Below are positions 16,440-26,443 of a stretch of DNA of 64,000 nt, piece by piece. This DNA comes from Roseobacter weihaiensis (GTDB lineage Bacteria > Pseudomonadota > Alphaproteobacteria > Rhodobacterales > Rhodobacteraceae). A program made the translations under genes and the position numbers. The stretch spans positions 266,209-330,208 of the forward strand of contig NZ_JACNMO010000003.1 of NCBI RefSeq assembly GCF_020622345.1, given 5' to 3'. Each line of letters starts with the position of its first letter. The first letter of the stretch is position 1. The notes beneath the pieces were generated by a model that was not told the DNA's origin, did not search any database, and saw only the letters and a program-made list of their open reading frames with translations.

Positions 16440-19400
16440 ATGAACTCTTTAAACCACCCGAAGACCGGGATTGAAGTATCAAGCGATATTGAACTGAGCA
16501 ATGCAGTGCATGCCGGGCACTACCTGACCGGTGTTTTCGTTTGTGCAGACAGCGACACTCAGCACGCATTGCTGCGGCAGGACAACATGGTCAAAGTCGA
16601 TGTGCCGACTGCTCCGGCTGCCCGGGTGAAGTATCTGAAGAACTGGGCCAAGCGGCAGAGAAAGACTGCGATGTCCACTGGATTTGCCAGCATGCTTGTG
16701 CTGCCAATGTTCGCAGTGTCCGCTTCTGCACAAGATAGTGCTGCGGTGAACGCTTCCGTTGCTGAAGATGTGGTCAGCGCAACCATCCAGGACGACGGAA
16801 CGTTGCTGCTCACCATGGAGGACGGCAGCACTCAAATAATAGCCGAAGGTGACTACAGCGTTACCGCCGATGGCCAAATCATGATTGAGGCCGACGCCCT
16901 TGCAGGCGTGGAAAGTGCCCTTGCTGGCGGAGTGATGGCGCCGGTTCTCGGTGTTCTGGCGGGCGGTGCTGCTCTCGCTGGCGGGGGTGGCAGTGGTGGT
17001 GGTAGCGGTGGCGGCAGTCCGGTTGCGACAACAACAGGCTTTGTCATCGACGGATACATCTCTGGTGCGACCGTTTTTCGGGACGCAAACGGCAATGGCC
17101 TTTTGGATGATGGCGAGGTGTCCACAACAACCGATGCACAGGGGGGCTTCACCCTTGGGGGTGATCAGAGCGTCTCAATCGTTTCGACCGGGGGTACTGA
17201 CATCTCAACAGGCTTGCCGTTCACGGGCACGCTGACGGCCCCTGCAGGATCGACGGTGGTGACGCCTGTCACAACAATGATCCAGAAGATTGTTGAAGAA
17301 GGGACGACGCTGGAAGCTGCAATTGCTTCCGTCAATGCGGCACTGGGCCTGCCAGCAGACACGGACGTTCTGAATGAAGATCCCATCGCAGGTGAAAATG
17401 ATGCCCTTTTCGCAGCAGGTGCCAAGATTGCAAACATTGTCAGCGTTGGTGTTGCGAATGGCGCCAGCGAAACGGCAGTGCTTGAAGCCTTGGCAAGGTC
17501 CCTGGCAGACGCTGAAGACGGTGAGACACCTCTGAATGACAGCGTGAACCTGACGGAAGTGTTTGTGGAAGCGCTGGGGGCTGATCCGGAAAATAATGAT
17601 CCTGCTGACGTGGCAGGCTCTGTCGCAAATGCCAACAACCTGATCGATGAACGCGCTGCCGAGGGAGATACCGATGGCATCGCTGATGTGCAGCAGGTGG
17701 TTCAGGGGGATATCTCTGACCAGGTCAGAAATGGTGAAGTGGACGACGTCATATCCGCAGACGAAGTAGAAACTGCTGCCAACGATGCTCAAGACGTTGT
17801 GGATGGCAAGATTCAGTTTAAAGCCGCTTTCGCTGAGGATTTTGACGGCGAAATCGTTCTGGCCGACGAGGCATCAGACGGAGCTTGGTATGTTGATCGC
17901 TACGCCCCCGAAGCGTTTGAAGTCGTCGAACTTGAAGGCGAGTCCGTTCTGCGTATGACCACCGAGGCTATCGAGGGCCAACCGACATTCGAGCAAACGC
18001 AAGGTCGCAAGATCGATCTGCCTGTCGGGGCGACGGAGGCCTCCATCAAGCTCTATATTGATGCATCTTGGGATCCTGCAGACAGCGGGACCGGCTTTCG
18101 ACAGTCCGGTTTCTGGACGACGGCCTTGAATTCTGAAAATGAGTCCGATCTTTCTTTTCCGCTCATTGAGTTCTCCACGTTGGATGGCGTGCCAAATTTT
18201 CGAGTTTATACCGGCGTAGGTTCAGGGGTGGACGCAGAGTGGATTGATCTTGGCGTGCCGGAGGGTTTCGAGTTCGGAACGTTTCAAGAGCTTGGCATTG
18301 CGATTAATCCAGATGGATCAGTCACATACACTATCGGCGACCTGACCCAGATCGTTGATACATCTAATGGCGACTTCGACGTGGCGGCCTTGGATAATGT
18401 TATCTTGCAGGGCTATAATCAGGTTCCCGGCGACGAGACTGCAGCGCGCCCGTCCTATGATATTCACTGGGATGATCTTGAGGTGACAAGCGAAGCCGGT
18501 TTCGTTGATAAAGATGTAAACCTCTCAAAATTTGGCCCCAATGTGGATTTCCTGTCCTCGTCATACGAGGTATTAGAGGGCGTCGATCTGACGCTTACGG
18601 TGGGGCAGGCAGACGGCCTGAATGTTTTTGGCAATGGTACGGTCAAACTGGTCGGTGCGGCTGATCCGGATGTTGATTTGTCGGGCATTTCGGCAGAAAT
18701 CGACGCGACCGACGTGGAAGGTTTTGCGTTCACCTTGACGGCGGAGCAGGCCAATGGGTTCGAGATTGATCTGGCCGATGATGCCACGCTGACCATTGAC
18801 GTCGACTACGCCGATCTGAGCAGCGACAACCCGTCCCTGAGCCCTGAGATTGATATTTCCGGGATCACCGTCAATGGCTCCAGTTCTCCCGTTGATTGGT
18901 TTCAAGTTCTGGACGCGGGCAGTGTTGCAGACACGTTCAAGCTGATTTGGAACGTGGCAGATAATGCTTATTACGATGCCTTTCCGGGCGGAACGCCAGA
19001 CGTCAACGGCGCCAATATTGAGCTGGGCAATCTCTACGCTCAATACCTTCTGGATGGGGGTGCCCCCCTGCTGGACATCGTGCAAACCAAGGTTGGCGGG
19101 ACGCCAGATTTCGAAGCCCGTCAGCAATCCTTGCATGACAACCTTCTGGGCAATCTGACCGACGCTGCGGTGAACAGCCGGTTGAACTCGGTGCCGGCGC
19201 AACTGGACGAAGACAACCGCAATGAGGCTGGTCTGCAGTTTCATGACCGTCCGATCTATGATGGTAACGATGGCAACGAAGACGATCTGCTGGCAAGCCA
19301 GGTCTGGGATGTCGCCAACGGTATCCCCCGCGCGGACTTTACCCCCGGGGACGGTGAAATCTATGTGCTGAACGGTAATATCGTTGTCGACGCGGATCCT

Positions 19401-20675
19401 GATGCTGACGGAATTCAACCCTTCACGGACCTTGATGCGGCGGGACTGGCATCCGATGACGGCGCCTACATTGTGATCGGTGCCGGGACCTATGCCGGTG
19501 ATTTGACAATTATCGGTACGGTCACGGTGATGGGGGTTGGCGAAGTCATCATAGACGGTGGCTTTCGGGTCGAACCTGATCCCAACGGGTCATCATCGGT
19601 TGTAACCATAACCGGCCTGGATTTGGCTTTGAGCGAAGACACCAATAGTGTCGGTTTCTACGTCAGGGGCGATGAGGTCACGCTGAACCTGACAGACACC
19701 TCTGTGGCCGGTGTTGGTGGCGAGCGTATGCTTGGGATCGAGACGGAGACCGGATCGACGCCGACGATCAACGTCAACGGAGGAGCGTTCTCGGATTTGA
19801 CAACCGGTATCTATCTGAACCCCGATGCCACATTGAACGTGGATGACACGACCTTCACCGGCAACACCGCTGGGATTGGAACCGACGATCCTGCCGCTGT
19901 TACCGTCACAGACAGCACGTTTGACGGAAACGACGAAGCAATCGGGTTCAGTGGGGATGTCGACAACAGCAACGTCACGCTCTCTGGCAATCAATACGTC
20001 CAGGAAACCGACCAGGTCCTTCTCTACTTTGCTCGCGAAGAACCCGTCGTCATTTCGGGTGAATGGGACAATGTGACCATTGTTCAGTCCGATCAGGCTA
20101 CGATCACCGGCACGGATGGTAACGACGTGATCGTCGACAATGCCCTCGGTACGGTGATTGATCTTACCGCCGGGGGGTCGGATTTTGTACTCTTTGTCTC
20201 AGGCGGTGCTGAGGAAGGCATCAACCAGATTCTGGGGTTCACTGCGGGTGCTCCGGAAAATGGCGGTGATATTTTTTCCTTCACGTCGGAGACTGACGCC
20301 TTGGCAGATCTGCGCGGCATGACTGTCGAGACCCTGGAGGAAGGGGACGCAATTGGTTCAGACACCGGGTTTGTTGTGTTCACAACCGAAGTGGCGTTTA
20401 CATCATCGTTCTCCGATATCGTTCAGGCGGGGCTCTCAGGTGTCGAACTGACCGCCTTGCTGGAAGCGGCCGACTCGCTGGAAGGTGGCGAGGGTGGAAG
20501 CGTCCTCATGGCGGTATCCAATGGTGAGGATACGCTGATTCTGGATGTGGATATGGACGACCAGATTGCCAGCGAGGACCGGGTCGCAAGTATCGCTTAC
20601 CTCGAAGGTACGGTCTCGTCAGGCCTGACAGCGGATAATCTTTACGATTTCTCAGCCGTCTCTGCGAACACCTGA
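16440..20675 (+). CDS. Large secreted adhesin of a type I secretion system (BapA/LapA-like)
   Basis: About 1411 residues from the ATG at 16440, preceded by GGGATGAG; an in-frame ATG at 16419 would add 7 residues. The N-terminus has a basic segment (KYLKNWAKRQRKTA) before a hydrophobic stretch. An acidic region and a Gly/Ser linker (residues about 185-196) follow, then VFRDANGNGLLDDGE (calcium-type loop), a lectin/laminin-like beta-sandwich around residues 460-680, and a right-handed beta-helix with Asn/Thr repeats around 1000-1200. The C-terminus (GTDGNDVIVDNALGTVIDLTAGGSDFVLF) resembles type I secretion signals. Secretion genes follow, so it is the probable cargo. Confidence 0.8.
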   Translation: MNSLNHPKTGIEVSSDIELSNAVHAGHYLTGVFVCADSDTQHALLRQDNMVKVDVPTAPAARVKYLKNWAKRQRKTAMSTGFASMLVLPMFAVSASAQDSAAVNASVAEDVVSATIQDDGTLLLTMEDGSTQIIAEGDYSVTADGQIMIEADALAGVESALAGGVMAPVLGVLAGGAALAGGGGSGGGSGGGSPVATTTGFVIDGYISGATVFRDANGNGLLDDGEVSTTTDAQGGFTLGGDQSVSIVSTGGTDISTGLPFTGTLTAPAGSTVVTPVTTMIQKIVEEGTTLEAAIASVNAALGLPADTDVLNEDPIAGENDALFAAGAKIANIVSVGVANGASETAVLEALARSLADAEDGETPLNDSVNLTEVFVEALGADPENNDPADVAGSVANANNLIDERAAEGDTDGIADVQQVVQGDISDQVRNGEVDDVISADEVETAANDAQDVVDGKIQFKAAFAEDFDGEIVLADEASDGAWYVDRYAPEAFEVVELEGESVLRMTTEAIEGQPTFEQTQGRKIDLPVGATEASIKLYIDASWDPADSGTGFRQSGFWTTALNSENESDLSFPLIEFSTLDGVPNFRVYTGVGSGVDAEWIDLGVPEGFEFGTFQELGIAINPDGSVTYTIGDLTQIVDTSNGDFDVAALDNVILQGYNQVPGDETAARPSYDIHWDDLEVTSEAGFVDKDVNLSKFGPNVDFLSSSYEVLEGVDLTLTVGQADGLNVFGNGTVKLVGAADPDVDLSGISAEIDATDVEGFAFTLTAEQANGFEIDLADDATLTIDVDYADLSSDNPSLSPEIDISGITVNGSSSPVDWFQVLDAGSVADTFKLIWNVADNAYYDAFPGGTPDVNGANIELGNLYAQYLLDGGAPLLDIVQTKVGGTPDFEARQQSLHDNLLGNLTDAAVNSRLNSVPAQLDEDNRNEAGLQFHDRPIYDGNDGNEDDLLASQVWDVANGIPRADFTPGDGEIYVLNGNIVVDADPDADGIQPFTDLDAAGLASDDGAYIVIGAGTYAGDLTIIGTVTVMGVGEVIIDGGFRVEPDPNGSSSVVTITGLDLALSEDTNSVGFYVRGDEVTLNLTDTSVAGVGGERMLGIETETGSTPTINVNGGAFSDLTTGIYLNPDATLNVDDTTFTGNTAGIGTDDPAAVTVTDSTFDGNDEAIGFSGDVDNSNVTLSGNQYVQETDQVLLYFAREEPVVISGEWDNVTIVQSDQATITGTDGNDVIVDNALGTVIDLTAGGSDFVLFVSGGAEEGINQILGFTAGAPENGGDIFSFTSETDALADLRGMTVETLEEGDAIGSDTGFVVFTTEVAFTSSFSDIVQAGLSGVELTALLEAADSLEGGEGGSVLMAVSNGEDTLILDVDMDDQIASEDRVASIAYLEGTVSSGLTADNLYDFSAVSANT

Positions 20676-20706
20676 GGACAGTCATCAGCACAAACACGGC
20701 TCACGA

Positions 20707-20743
20707 ACTGCGGTACCGGGAAATGTTTCTCCGGTACCGCAGT
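20707..20743 (+). terminator. Strong hairpin between adhesin and secretion genes
   Basis: Perfect 13-bp arms ACTGCGGTACCGG (20707-20719) and CCGGTACCGCAGT (20731-20743) with an 11-nt loop, 31 nt after the adhesin stop and 17 nt before the next start. There is no clear U-tract, so it may attenuate rather than end transcription, allowing much more adhesin than exporter. It could also protect the adhesin mRNA 3' end. Confidence 0.6.
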
Positions 20744-20760
20744 CAGAAAGTAGTAAGACA

Positions 20761-21537
20761 ATGCCTTCGAAGCGACTTGTTCCTGTGGACGCCCAGTTTC
20801 TCGGAAAGAGCTGGGCCCGCTTTTCCTCTTACAGCTTTGCCCGATCAGAACTTGGCGCTGTAATTGGCGCTGTCGAAGTTGTTCCGGTTGCAAGCTTTGC
20901 TCCTTTTTTGTTTTGGCAATTCAAGACGGGCATGATGCCCTATATCCTGTTCTCGCTCTCGGGGGAGCGTAACGAATTCGTAGACCCGGACGGACGATGG
21001 GTTGGCAGCTATGTCCCGGCGAGCCTGCGCGCACACCCCTTTGAGATGTCGCAGGGACCTGATGGTCAGCGGCTGCTTGTCGACGTCTCCGCTGACGCGG
21101 CCCATGGTGTCGGTCAGCCTGAAAGCATTCCATACTTCGGCAGTAGCGGTGGGCTGTCTCACCCGCTTCAGGGTGTCCGCAGCTTTCTTTTGGAGCAACG
21201 GAAAGAAGCCAAGCGCACCGCTCTGCTCCTGCAAAAGCTGTCTCAGAAGCGGCTCTTTGTCAGGTACACCCCTGCGCATCTGACCCGCAAAGATCGCGAG
21301 CACCTGTTTGTGGTCGATTGGAAGCGTCTTTATGCGGACAAGGAATTGGTGGCAGATCTGTCCCAGGATATCGTTCTGCAATCTATCCTTCATGCGCACG
21401 CGGTTTCCCTGATCCAGATAGGAAAGCTGCGGGCCCTTCAGGCTGGTGACTATAGCAAAGCTGCCGAGCACGTCGGCATACCTCAGGGCTTTGATGCATT
21501 CATCGATACTGTAAGCACAGCGATCCAGAATGAGTAA
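20761..21537 (+). CDS. SapC-like protein
   Basis: 258 residues. It resembles SapC family proteins: an N-terminal VPVASFAPFLFWQFKTGMMPYILFS block, VDPDGRWVGSYVPASLRAHPFEM, and a C-terminal ALQAGDYSKAAEH segment. SapC was named for S-layer association in Campylobacter, but its molecular role is uncertain. No signal peptide is visible. Its position between adhesin and TolC, overlapping the TolC start by 8 nt, points to a role in adhesin secretion or display, for example as a chaperone or modifier (inference). Confidence 0.72.
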   Translation: MPSKRLVPVDAQFLGKSWARFSSYSFARSELGAVIGAVEVVPVASFAPFLFWQFKTGMMPYILFSLSGERNEFVDPDGRWVGSYVPASLRAHPFEMSQGPDGQRLLVDVSADAAHGVGQPESIPYFGSSGGLSHPLQGVRSFLLEQRKEAKRTALLLQKLSQKRLFVRYTPAHLTRKDREHLFVVDWKRLYADKELVADLSQDIVLQSILHAHAVSLIQIGKLRALQAGDYSKAAEHVGIPQGFDAFIDTVSTAIQNE

Positions 21538-22969
21538 CATACTGAAGCATTTGGAAACCCGTGACCGACCGGGAACAATTGTTGTTCTGTTCTTTTTCCT
21601 AACGGGATGTACGGTGATTCCGCCCGAGGTATTTACCACAGAAACAGCCACCACATTAGGTGAGGTCTCAGCCCGCAAGGATCAGGCCCCGCCGTCTATC
21701 GTTCGCGACTCGACCTTCAAGGACAGTTTTTTCGGCAAGACAGTGCGTCAGGCAGTGTTGGATTTCCCCGCGCTCAGTGGCCAGAACGCACGGGTGAGCG
21801 GCGCCGCAGCTCGTCTCGATGCCTTGCAAGGTAGCCTGCTGCCGCAGCTTTCGGCGGGTGTCTCCGCTGGCCAGGCTGTTGCTGGTGACAATTCCGGGGC
21901 AACCGCCGATGCCTATGTCACGGTCCGGCAATTGATATTTGATGGCGCCGCTACGAAGAACCGGATTGCGTTGACACAGATCAGTCAGAAACAGCTGACC
22001 CTCGAATTGGATGTACTGCTGTCCAGCCTTTCGCGACGGATCGCAACCGCTGCGCTTGATTTATGGGAACAGACCCAACTGTTGGAACTGGCCGGAGACG
22101 ATGTCGCAGCGCATGAGGTCTTTGTTCAGCAAACACGAGAGCGCGTCACCGGCGGAACGACCACAGAAAGTGACTTACTCTCTGCTCTCAGCAGGCTTGC
22201 GGATGCGCAGTCGCAACGGGCTCAGGCGGTCGCTGCTCAGGCTCAGGCGCAGGCGTCCTATATTGCTTTGATCGGTCCTTTGCCTGTCGTTTCCGGCCTT
22301 CCGCCACCGCTGCCGCGCCTGAGCGATGAACTTGCTCGCAATCGCATTGATACCAGCAGTCAACTGGCAGTGTTGAGGATGCGTCTGGCTGGGGCGGGCG
22401 CGGAAGTGGACGTGGCCCGGTCGGGTCGGTTTCCGGGTATTTTCCTTGAGCTCACAGGGCGTCAAACCGATCTGGCGAGCGAGGACTCCGAATTTGAGGT
22501 ATTTGCAGGTTTTTCCGTCGACCAGAGTATTTTCTCAGGGGGTCAGCAACGTGCAAGGGAAGAGCAGGCGGCAAGCAACCTGCGTCTCGCCGAAAGTGTG
22601 TTTGATGAAACCAGGCGTGAAATTCGCCGACAATTGGATGTTGCGTTGGCCAATCGCTCCGCGGCAGAGCAACAGGCTGCGGCCGCCGCTGAGGCTGCGC
22701 GGGCAAATGCCGCGGTGCTGGATGCTGCACGTATCCAGTTCAGCATTGGGCGCCGCGGCATCGTCGAGATATTGGATGCACAGCGCGACCTGACCAGTGC
22801 ACTGGCACGTGAGATTGCCTTGCAGGGTGTTCGCATCAGGACGGAGTTGGAGATCCTGGAAATGACTGGCGATCTTGCGACGGTTTTCGGCATCGATCAT
22901 GCCGGCACCAAAAGCGCCCGCCGCGCGCCACACCGGATGTCGGCTGAGAGGGTATCAGAGGATGGATAG
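21530..22969 (+). CDS. TolC/LapE-family outer membrane efflux lipoprotein
   Basis: 479 residues. The N-terminal hydrophobic segment ends in a lipobox (FFLTGC, Cys27), so it is a predicted outer-membrane lipoprotein. Long Ala/Gln/Arg-rich heptad regions (ALSRLADAQSQRAQAVAAQAQAQASY and RSAAEQQAAAAAEAARANAAVLDAAR) fit the two coiled-coil repeats of TolC. It provides the outer-membrane tunnel for the adhesin exporter and overlaps the SapC-like gene by 8 nt. Confidence 0.9.
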   Translation: MSNILKHLETRDRPGTIVVLFFFLTGCTVIPPEVFTTETATTLGEVSARKDQAPPSIVRDSTFKDSFFGKTVRQAVLDFPALSGQNARVSGAAARLDALQGSLLPQLSAGVSAGQAVAGDNSGATADAYVTVRQLIFDGAATKNRIALTQISQKQLTLELDVLLSSLSRRIATAALDLWEQTQLLELAGDDVAAHEVFVQQTRERVTGGTTTESDLLSALSRLADAQSQRAQAVAAQAQAQASYIALIGPLPVVSGLPPPLPRLSDELARNRIDTSSQLAVLRMRLAGAGAEVDVARSGRFPGIFLELTGRQTDLASEDSEFEVFAGFSVDQSIFSGGQQRAREEQAASNLRLAESVFDETRREIRRQLDVALANRSAAEQQAAAAAEAARANAAVLDAARIQFSIGRRGIVEILDAQRDLTSALAREIALQGVRIRTELEILEMTGDLATVFGIDHAGTKSARRAPHRMSAERVSEDG

Positions 22970-22998
22970 ACGCCTGATATGTAAATGGGGTCGCTAGA

Positions 22999-25146
22999 AT
23001 GACGGTCGACGAAGGGTCAGACAGCAAGCCGTCGGCACTTGAAGCCTGTCTGATATTTGCGGCCAGAGAATTCGGACAGCCCACCTCTCTGGTCAGTCTG
23101 CGTGCAAATGCCGTTGGTCAGGAAAATGAGATTGGCGTCGAGGATGTCACCCGCGCTGCGGAGCGGCTGGGTTTTGTCGTGGCACTGGGTCAGATTTCGT
23201 TGACACAGTTGGATGCGGACATGCTGCCTGCCATCCTCGTCGGTCCGGAAGGCCGGGCTGTTCTCGTGACCCAACGCAGACGGGACAAGGTTCTGATCCT
23301 CAATCCGGCAATTTCCAATGTCGACCTTAGCCTGGTCGCATTGACCGAATTGGGAAAGACCTATTCGGGACAGATGATTTTTCTGCGGCAGCCTGACACA
23401 GCGCAAAGCGGCGGGATGTCCAATGCGAAAAATTCGCATTGGTTCTGGTCGACGCTGCTGAAGAGCAAATGGTCCTACACCCAGGTGATGCTTGCCGCTG
23501 CGGTTTCAAATGTGCTCGGCCTATCCACCTCGATCTTCATCATGGTCGTTTACGACAGGGTGCTGCCTAATGAAGCGACGGAATCTCTGATTGCGTTGAC
23601 GGTGGGCATCGGGGTGGCATTGGTGTTTGATTTTATCATCAAGTCCCTGCGGGCCAGTTTTGTTGATCGCGCGGGGCAACGGTCCGATCTGATCATGGGG
23701 CGGCTGATTTTCGAAAAGCTGCTGGATATTCAGATGCAGGCCCGGCGCGGATCAACCGGCGCAATTGCAAACACCATGCGGGAATTCGAGACACTCCGCG
23801 ATTTCATCACATCCGCAACACTGATCGGGCTGGTCGATCTTCCATTCATTGGCCTTTTTATCCTCGTCATCAGCCTTGTGGGCGGGCCGCTTGCCCTTGT
23901 TCCAGCGATCGCGGTTCCGCTGGTTCTGATAATTGGCTTGGCCGTGCAGCCAATCTTGAGCCGGTCAGCTGACAAAAACCATTCCGAAGGTCAGAACAAA
24001 CAAAGCGTTCTTGTTGAGACGGTGTCGGGCCTCGACACCATCAAGACCATCGGCGCGGCCCGTGTCATGCGGCAAAGATGGGACCGGGCCCTTGCGCAGC
24101 AATCGGGTCACGCGCTCCGTTCGCGGGCGGTCTCGCAATTTGCGCTGAACGCGACAGCCTTTGCGCAACAAACAGCACAGGTCATGATCGTCTTCTACGG
24201 GGTCTTTCTCATCCAGGCAGGCACGGTCAGCATGGGTGCTTTGATTGCCTGTGTAATCCTGACCGGCCGAACCCTCGCCCCCCTGGCCCAACTGGCGCAG
24301 ACCATGACACGGTTCAGCCAGGCCAGATCATCGTTCCGCTCCATCAGCCAGCTCATGCAGCAGCCCACCGAACATCAGCCGGGCCGGACCTGGCTCAGCC
24401 GTCCCCGCCTGCAAGGTGCGATTGAGTTTCGGGATGTCTCCTTTGCCTATCCGGAGGCGAAAAACGCCATCCTGCGTGATCTGTCTTTTCGGATTGAGCC
24501 GGGTGAGAAAGTTGCCATTTTGGGTAAGGTCGGTTGCGGCAAAAGCACCGTCGGCCGATTGCTCACCGGGCTTTATACTGCCGACACCGGGCAGGTTCTG
24601 GTCGATGGTACAGATGTTACGCATATTGATCCGTTGGATTTACGGAACAACATCGGAACTGTACTGCAGGATGTCTGGCTCTTCAGCGGCACAGTTCGCG
24701 AGAATATTGCCGTCGGGGCACATCGACCCAGCGATGACGACATACTTGCCGCCGCACATCTCGCTGGCGTGCACAGTTTTGTCGCGGCCCATCCGATGGG
24801 GTACGATTTACAAGTTACCGAGCGGGGGGCGGCCCTTTCCGGGGGCCAGCGTCAGGCGATTGCGCTGGCGCGCGCGTTGGTTGGCCAAAAGCCAATGCTG
24901 TTTCTTGATGAACCGACCAGCGCAATGGATGTTCAGACGGAAAAGACCCTGATCGAACGTCTTTCAGAGTATGGCGCGGATCGTACCGTCATTCTTGTCA
25001 CCCATCGCACGGCGCTGCTGGAGGCAGTGGACCGGGTCATTGTGATGGATGACGGTCGCGTTGCGCTTGATGGTCCCAAGGAACTGCTGACCAAACGACA
25101 GATGTCAGGCAAGGTCGCACCCACGGTTGTTTCAAATGCAGGGTGA
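22999..25146 (+). CDS. Type I secretion ABC transporter with degenerate C39-like domain (LapB type)
   Basis: 715 residues. Residues 1-135 form a peptidase-C39-like domain that lacks the catalytic Cys motif and should act as a substrate-binding appendage. A six-helix ABC membrane domain follows (about 150-440). The nucleotide domain has Walker A GKVGCGKST (about 508), signature LSGGQRQAIALARAL (about 613) and Walker B MLFLDEPTSAMD (about 633). The layout matches LapB/HlyB exporters of giant adhesins. It overlaps the HlyD gene. Confidence 0.92.
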   Translation: MTVDEGSDSKPSALEACLIFAAREFGQPTSLVSLRANAVGQENEIGVEDVTRAAERLGFVVALGQISLTQLDADMLPAILVGPEGRAVLVTQRRRDKVLILNPAISNVDLSLVALTELGKTYSGQMIFLRQPDTAQSGGMSNAKNSHWFWSTLLKSKWSYTQVMLAAAVSNVLGLSTSIFIMVVYDRVLPNEATESLIALTVGIGVALVFDFIIKSLRASFVDRAGQRSDLIMGRLIFEKLLDIQMQARRGSTGAIANTMREFETLRDFITSATLIGLVDLPFIGLFILVISLVGGPLALVPAIAVPLVLIIGLAVQPILSRSADKNHSEGQNKQSVLVETVSGLDTIKTIGAARVMRQRWDRALAQQSGHALRSRAVSQFALNATAFAQQTAQVMIVFYGVFLIQAGTVSMGALIACVILTGRTLAPLAQLAQTMTRFSQARSSFRSISQLMQQPTEHQPGRTWLSRPRLQGAIEFRDVSFAYPEAKNAILRDLSFRIEPGEKVAILGKVGCGKSTVGRLLTGLYTADTGQVLVDGTDVTHIDPLDLRNNIGTVLQDVWLFSGTVRENIAVGAHRPSDDDILAAAHLAGVHSFVAAHPMGYDLQVTERGAALSGGQRQAIALARALVGQKPMLFLDEPTSAMDVQTEKTLIERLSEYGADRTVILVTHRTALLEAVDRVIVMDDGRVALDGPKELLTKRQMSGKVAPTVVSNAG

Positions 25147-26443
25147 TGAAACCTTCCATAAGATGCTGAAACAGAGGCAAAAACACCGTGGCCTTCGGGG
25201 CTCGCTTCTTCTGTTTTCGATCCTCGCGCTTTTTGTGTTTGTCATTGCCTGGGCCTCAATTGCCGAGATCGATGATGTAACCCGCGCGGATGGCCGGATC
25301 ATTCCCAACAGCAGTGTGCAGGTAATCCAGGCCCCTGAGGCTGGTGTGGTTCAGCACGTGCTGGTCAAAGAAGGTGATCTCGTTGAAATTGGCGACATGC
25401 TGGTCGAAATGGATGGCACCTTTGTTTCAGGGCATCTTGATCAGGAGCGCCAGCGCGTCTTTGCGCTCAGGGCACGAGCTGCGCGCCTGGAAAGCGAAGT
25501 CAACGGCAGCGGCATTTCGTTCTTGCCCGATGTAACTGCGTCTTCTCCAGCTGTGGCAGCGTCCGAAGCGGCATTGTTCAGCGCGCGCAAGTCAGTCTTG
25601 CAGGCTGAAAAGGATGTATTGCTCAAGCAGATTGAACAACAGGGCGTTGCGATAAGGGAGGCCGAAACCCTGCTGGAGTCGGCGACATCAACACGCAATC
25701 TGGTCAAGGAACAGATTGCTCTCATTGCTCCTCTTGTGGATCGGGGGCTTGAGCCAAAGACCTCCCTGCTGCAAATGCAAATCCAGCTTGGCGAATGGGA
25801 CAGTCGCGCAACGCAGGCCAAGTCTGTCATGAACCGCGAAAGGGTCCGTCTGCAAGAAGTTGAAAACAGACTTCTGGCATTGGATATGAGCTTTCGATCC
25901 GCAGCGTTGGAAGAGTTGACCCATGTCAAAGGCGAGTTGGCCGGGTTGGTCCCCTCCTTTCCCGCGCTTGAAGAGAGGGTAAGAAGACTGGTGTTGCGCG
26001 CGCCCGTGCGCGGGATCATCAATCAGGTTTTCGTCCCGAATGTGGGAAGTGTTGTTGGTGCCGGACAGGAATTGATCGAGATCGTACCTGTCGATGAGAC
26101 GCTGCTGGTGGAAGCGTTCGTGCGCCCCGCCGACATCGCGTTCCTGTATCCCGGACAGCCGGTTAACACCAAGATTACTGCGTATGATTTCTCGCGTTAC
26201 GGCGCCATGGACGGACAGATCAGACGTATCGGTGCCAGTGCAGTCAAACATCCCGATCGAGACGTCAATGTCTTTGTCGTTGAGGTCGTAACCTCGTCAG
26301 AGTTGCTAGATGCTGATGAGCAGGCCGTAGACATCGTGCCCGGAATGGTCGCAGAAGTGGAGTTCTTGTCAGGGCGCAAGACTGTGCTGGACTATATTGT
26401 CAGACCAGTTGTGCGCGTTCGAGATCGCGCTCTTCGAGACTAA
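25136..26443 (+). CDS. HlyD/LapC-family periplasmic adaptor
   Basis: 435 residues from the ATG at 25136; a TTG at 25127 is an alternative. The start overlaps the ABC stop by 11 nt. One N-terminal membrane helix (SLLLFSILALFVFVIAWASIAEID) is followed by the lipoyl-like half IQAPEAGVVQHVLVKEGDLVEIGDMLVEMDG. A long coiled-coil hairpin and the second lipoyl half (RAPVRGIINQVFVPNVGSVV) come next. It links the inner-membrane ABC protein to TolC. No terminator is obvious after the stop. Confidence 0.93.
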   Translation: MQGDETFHKMLKQRQKHRGLRGSLLLFSILALFVFVIAWASIAEIDDVTRADGRIIPNSSVQVIQAPEAGVVQHVLVKEGDLVEIGDMLVEMDGTFVSGHLDQERQRVFALRARAARLESEVNGSGISFLPDVTASSPAVAASEAALFSARKSVLQAEKDVLLKQIEQQGVAIREAETLLESATSTRNLVKEQIALIAPLVDRGLEPKTSLLQMQIQLGEWDSRATQAKSVMNRERVRLQEVENRLLALDMSFRSAALEELTHVKGELAGLVPSFPALEERVRRLVLRAPVRGIINQVFVPNVGSVVGAGQELIEIVPVDETLLVEAFVRPADIAFLYPGQPVNTKITAYDFSRYGAMDGQIRRIGASAVKHPDRDVNVFVVEVVTSSELLDADEQAVDIVPGMVAEVEFLSGRKTVLDYIVRPVVRVRDRALRD

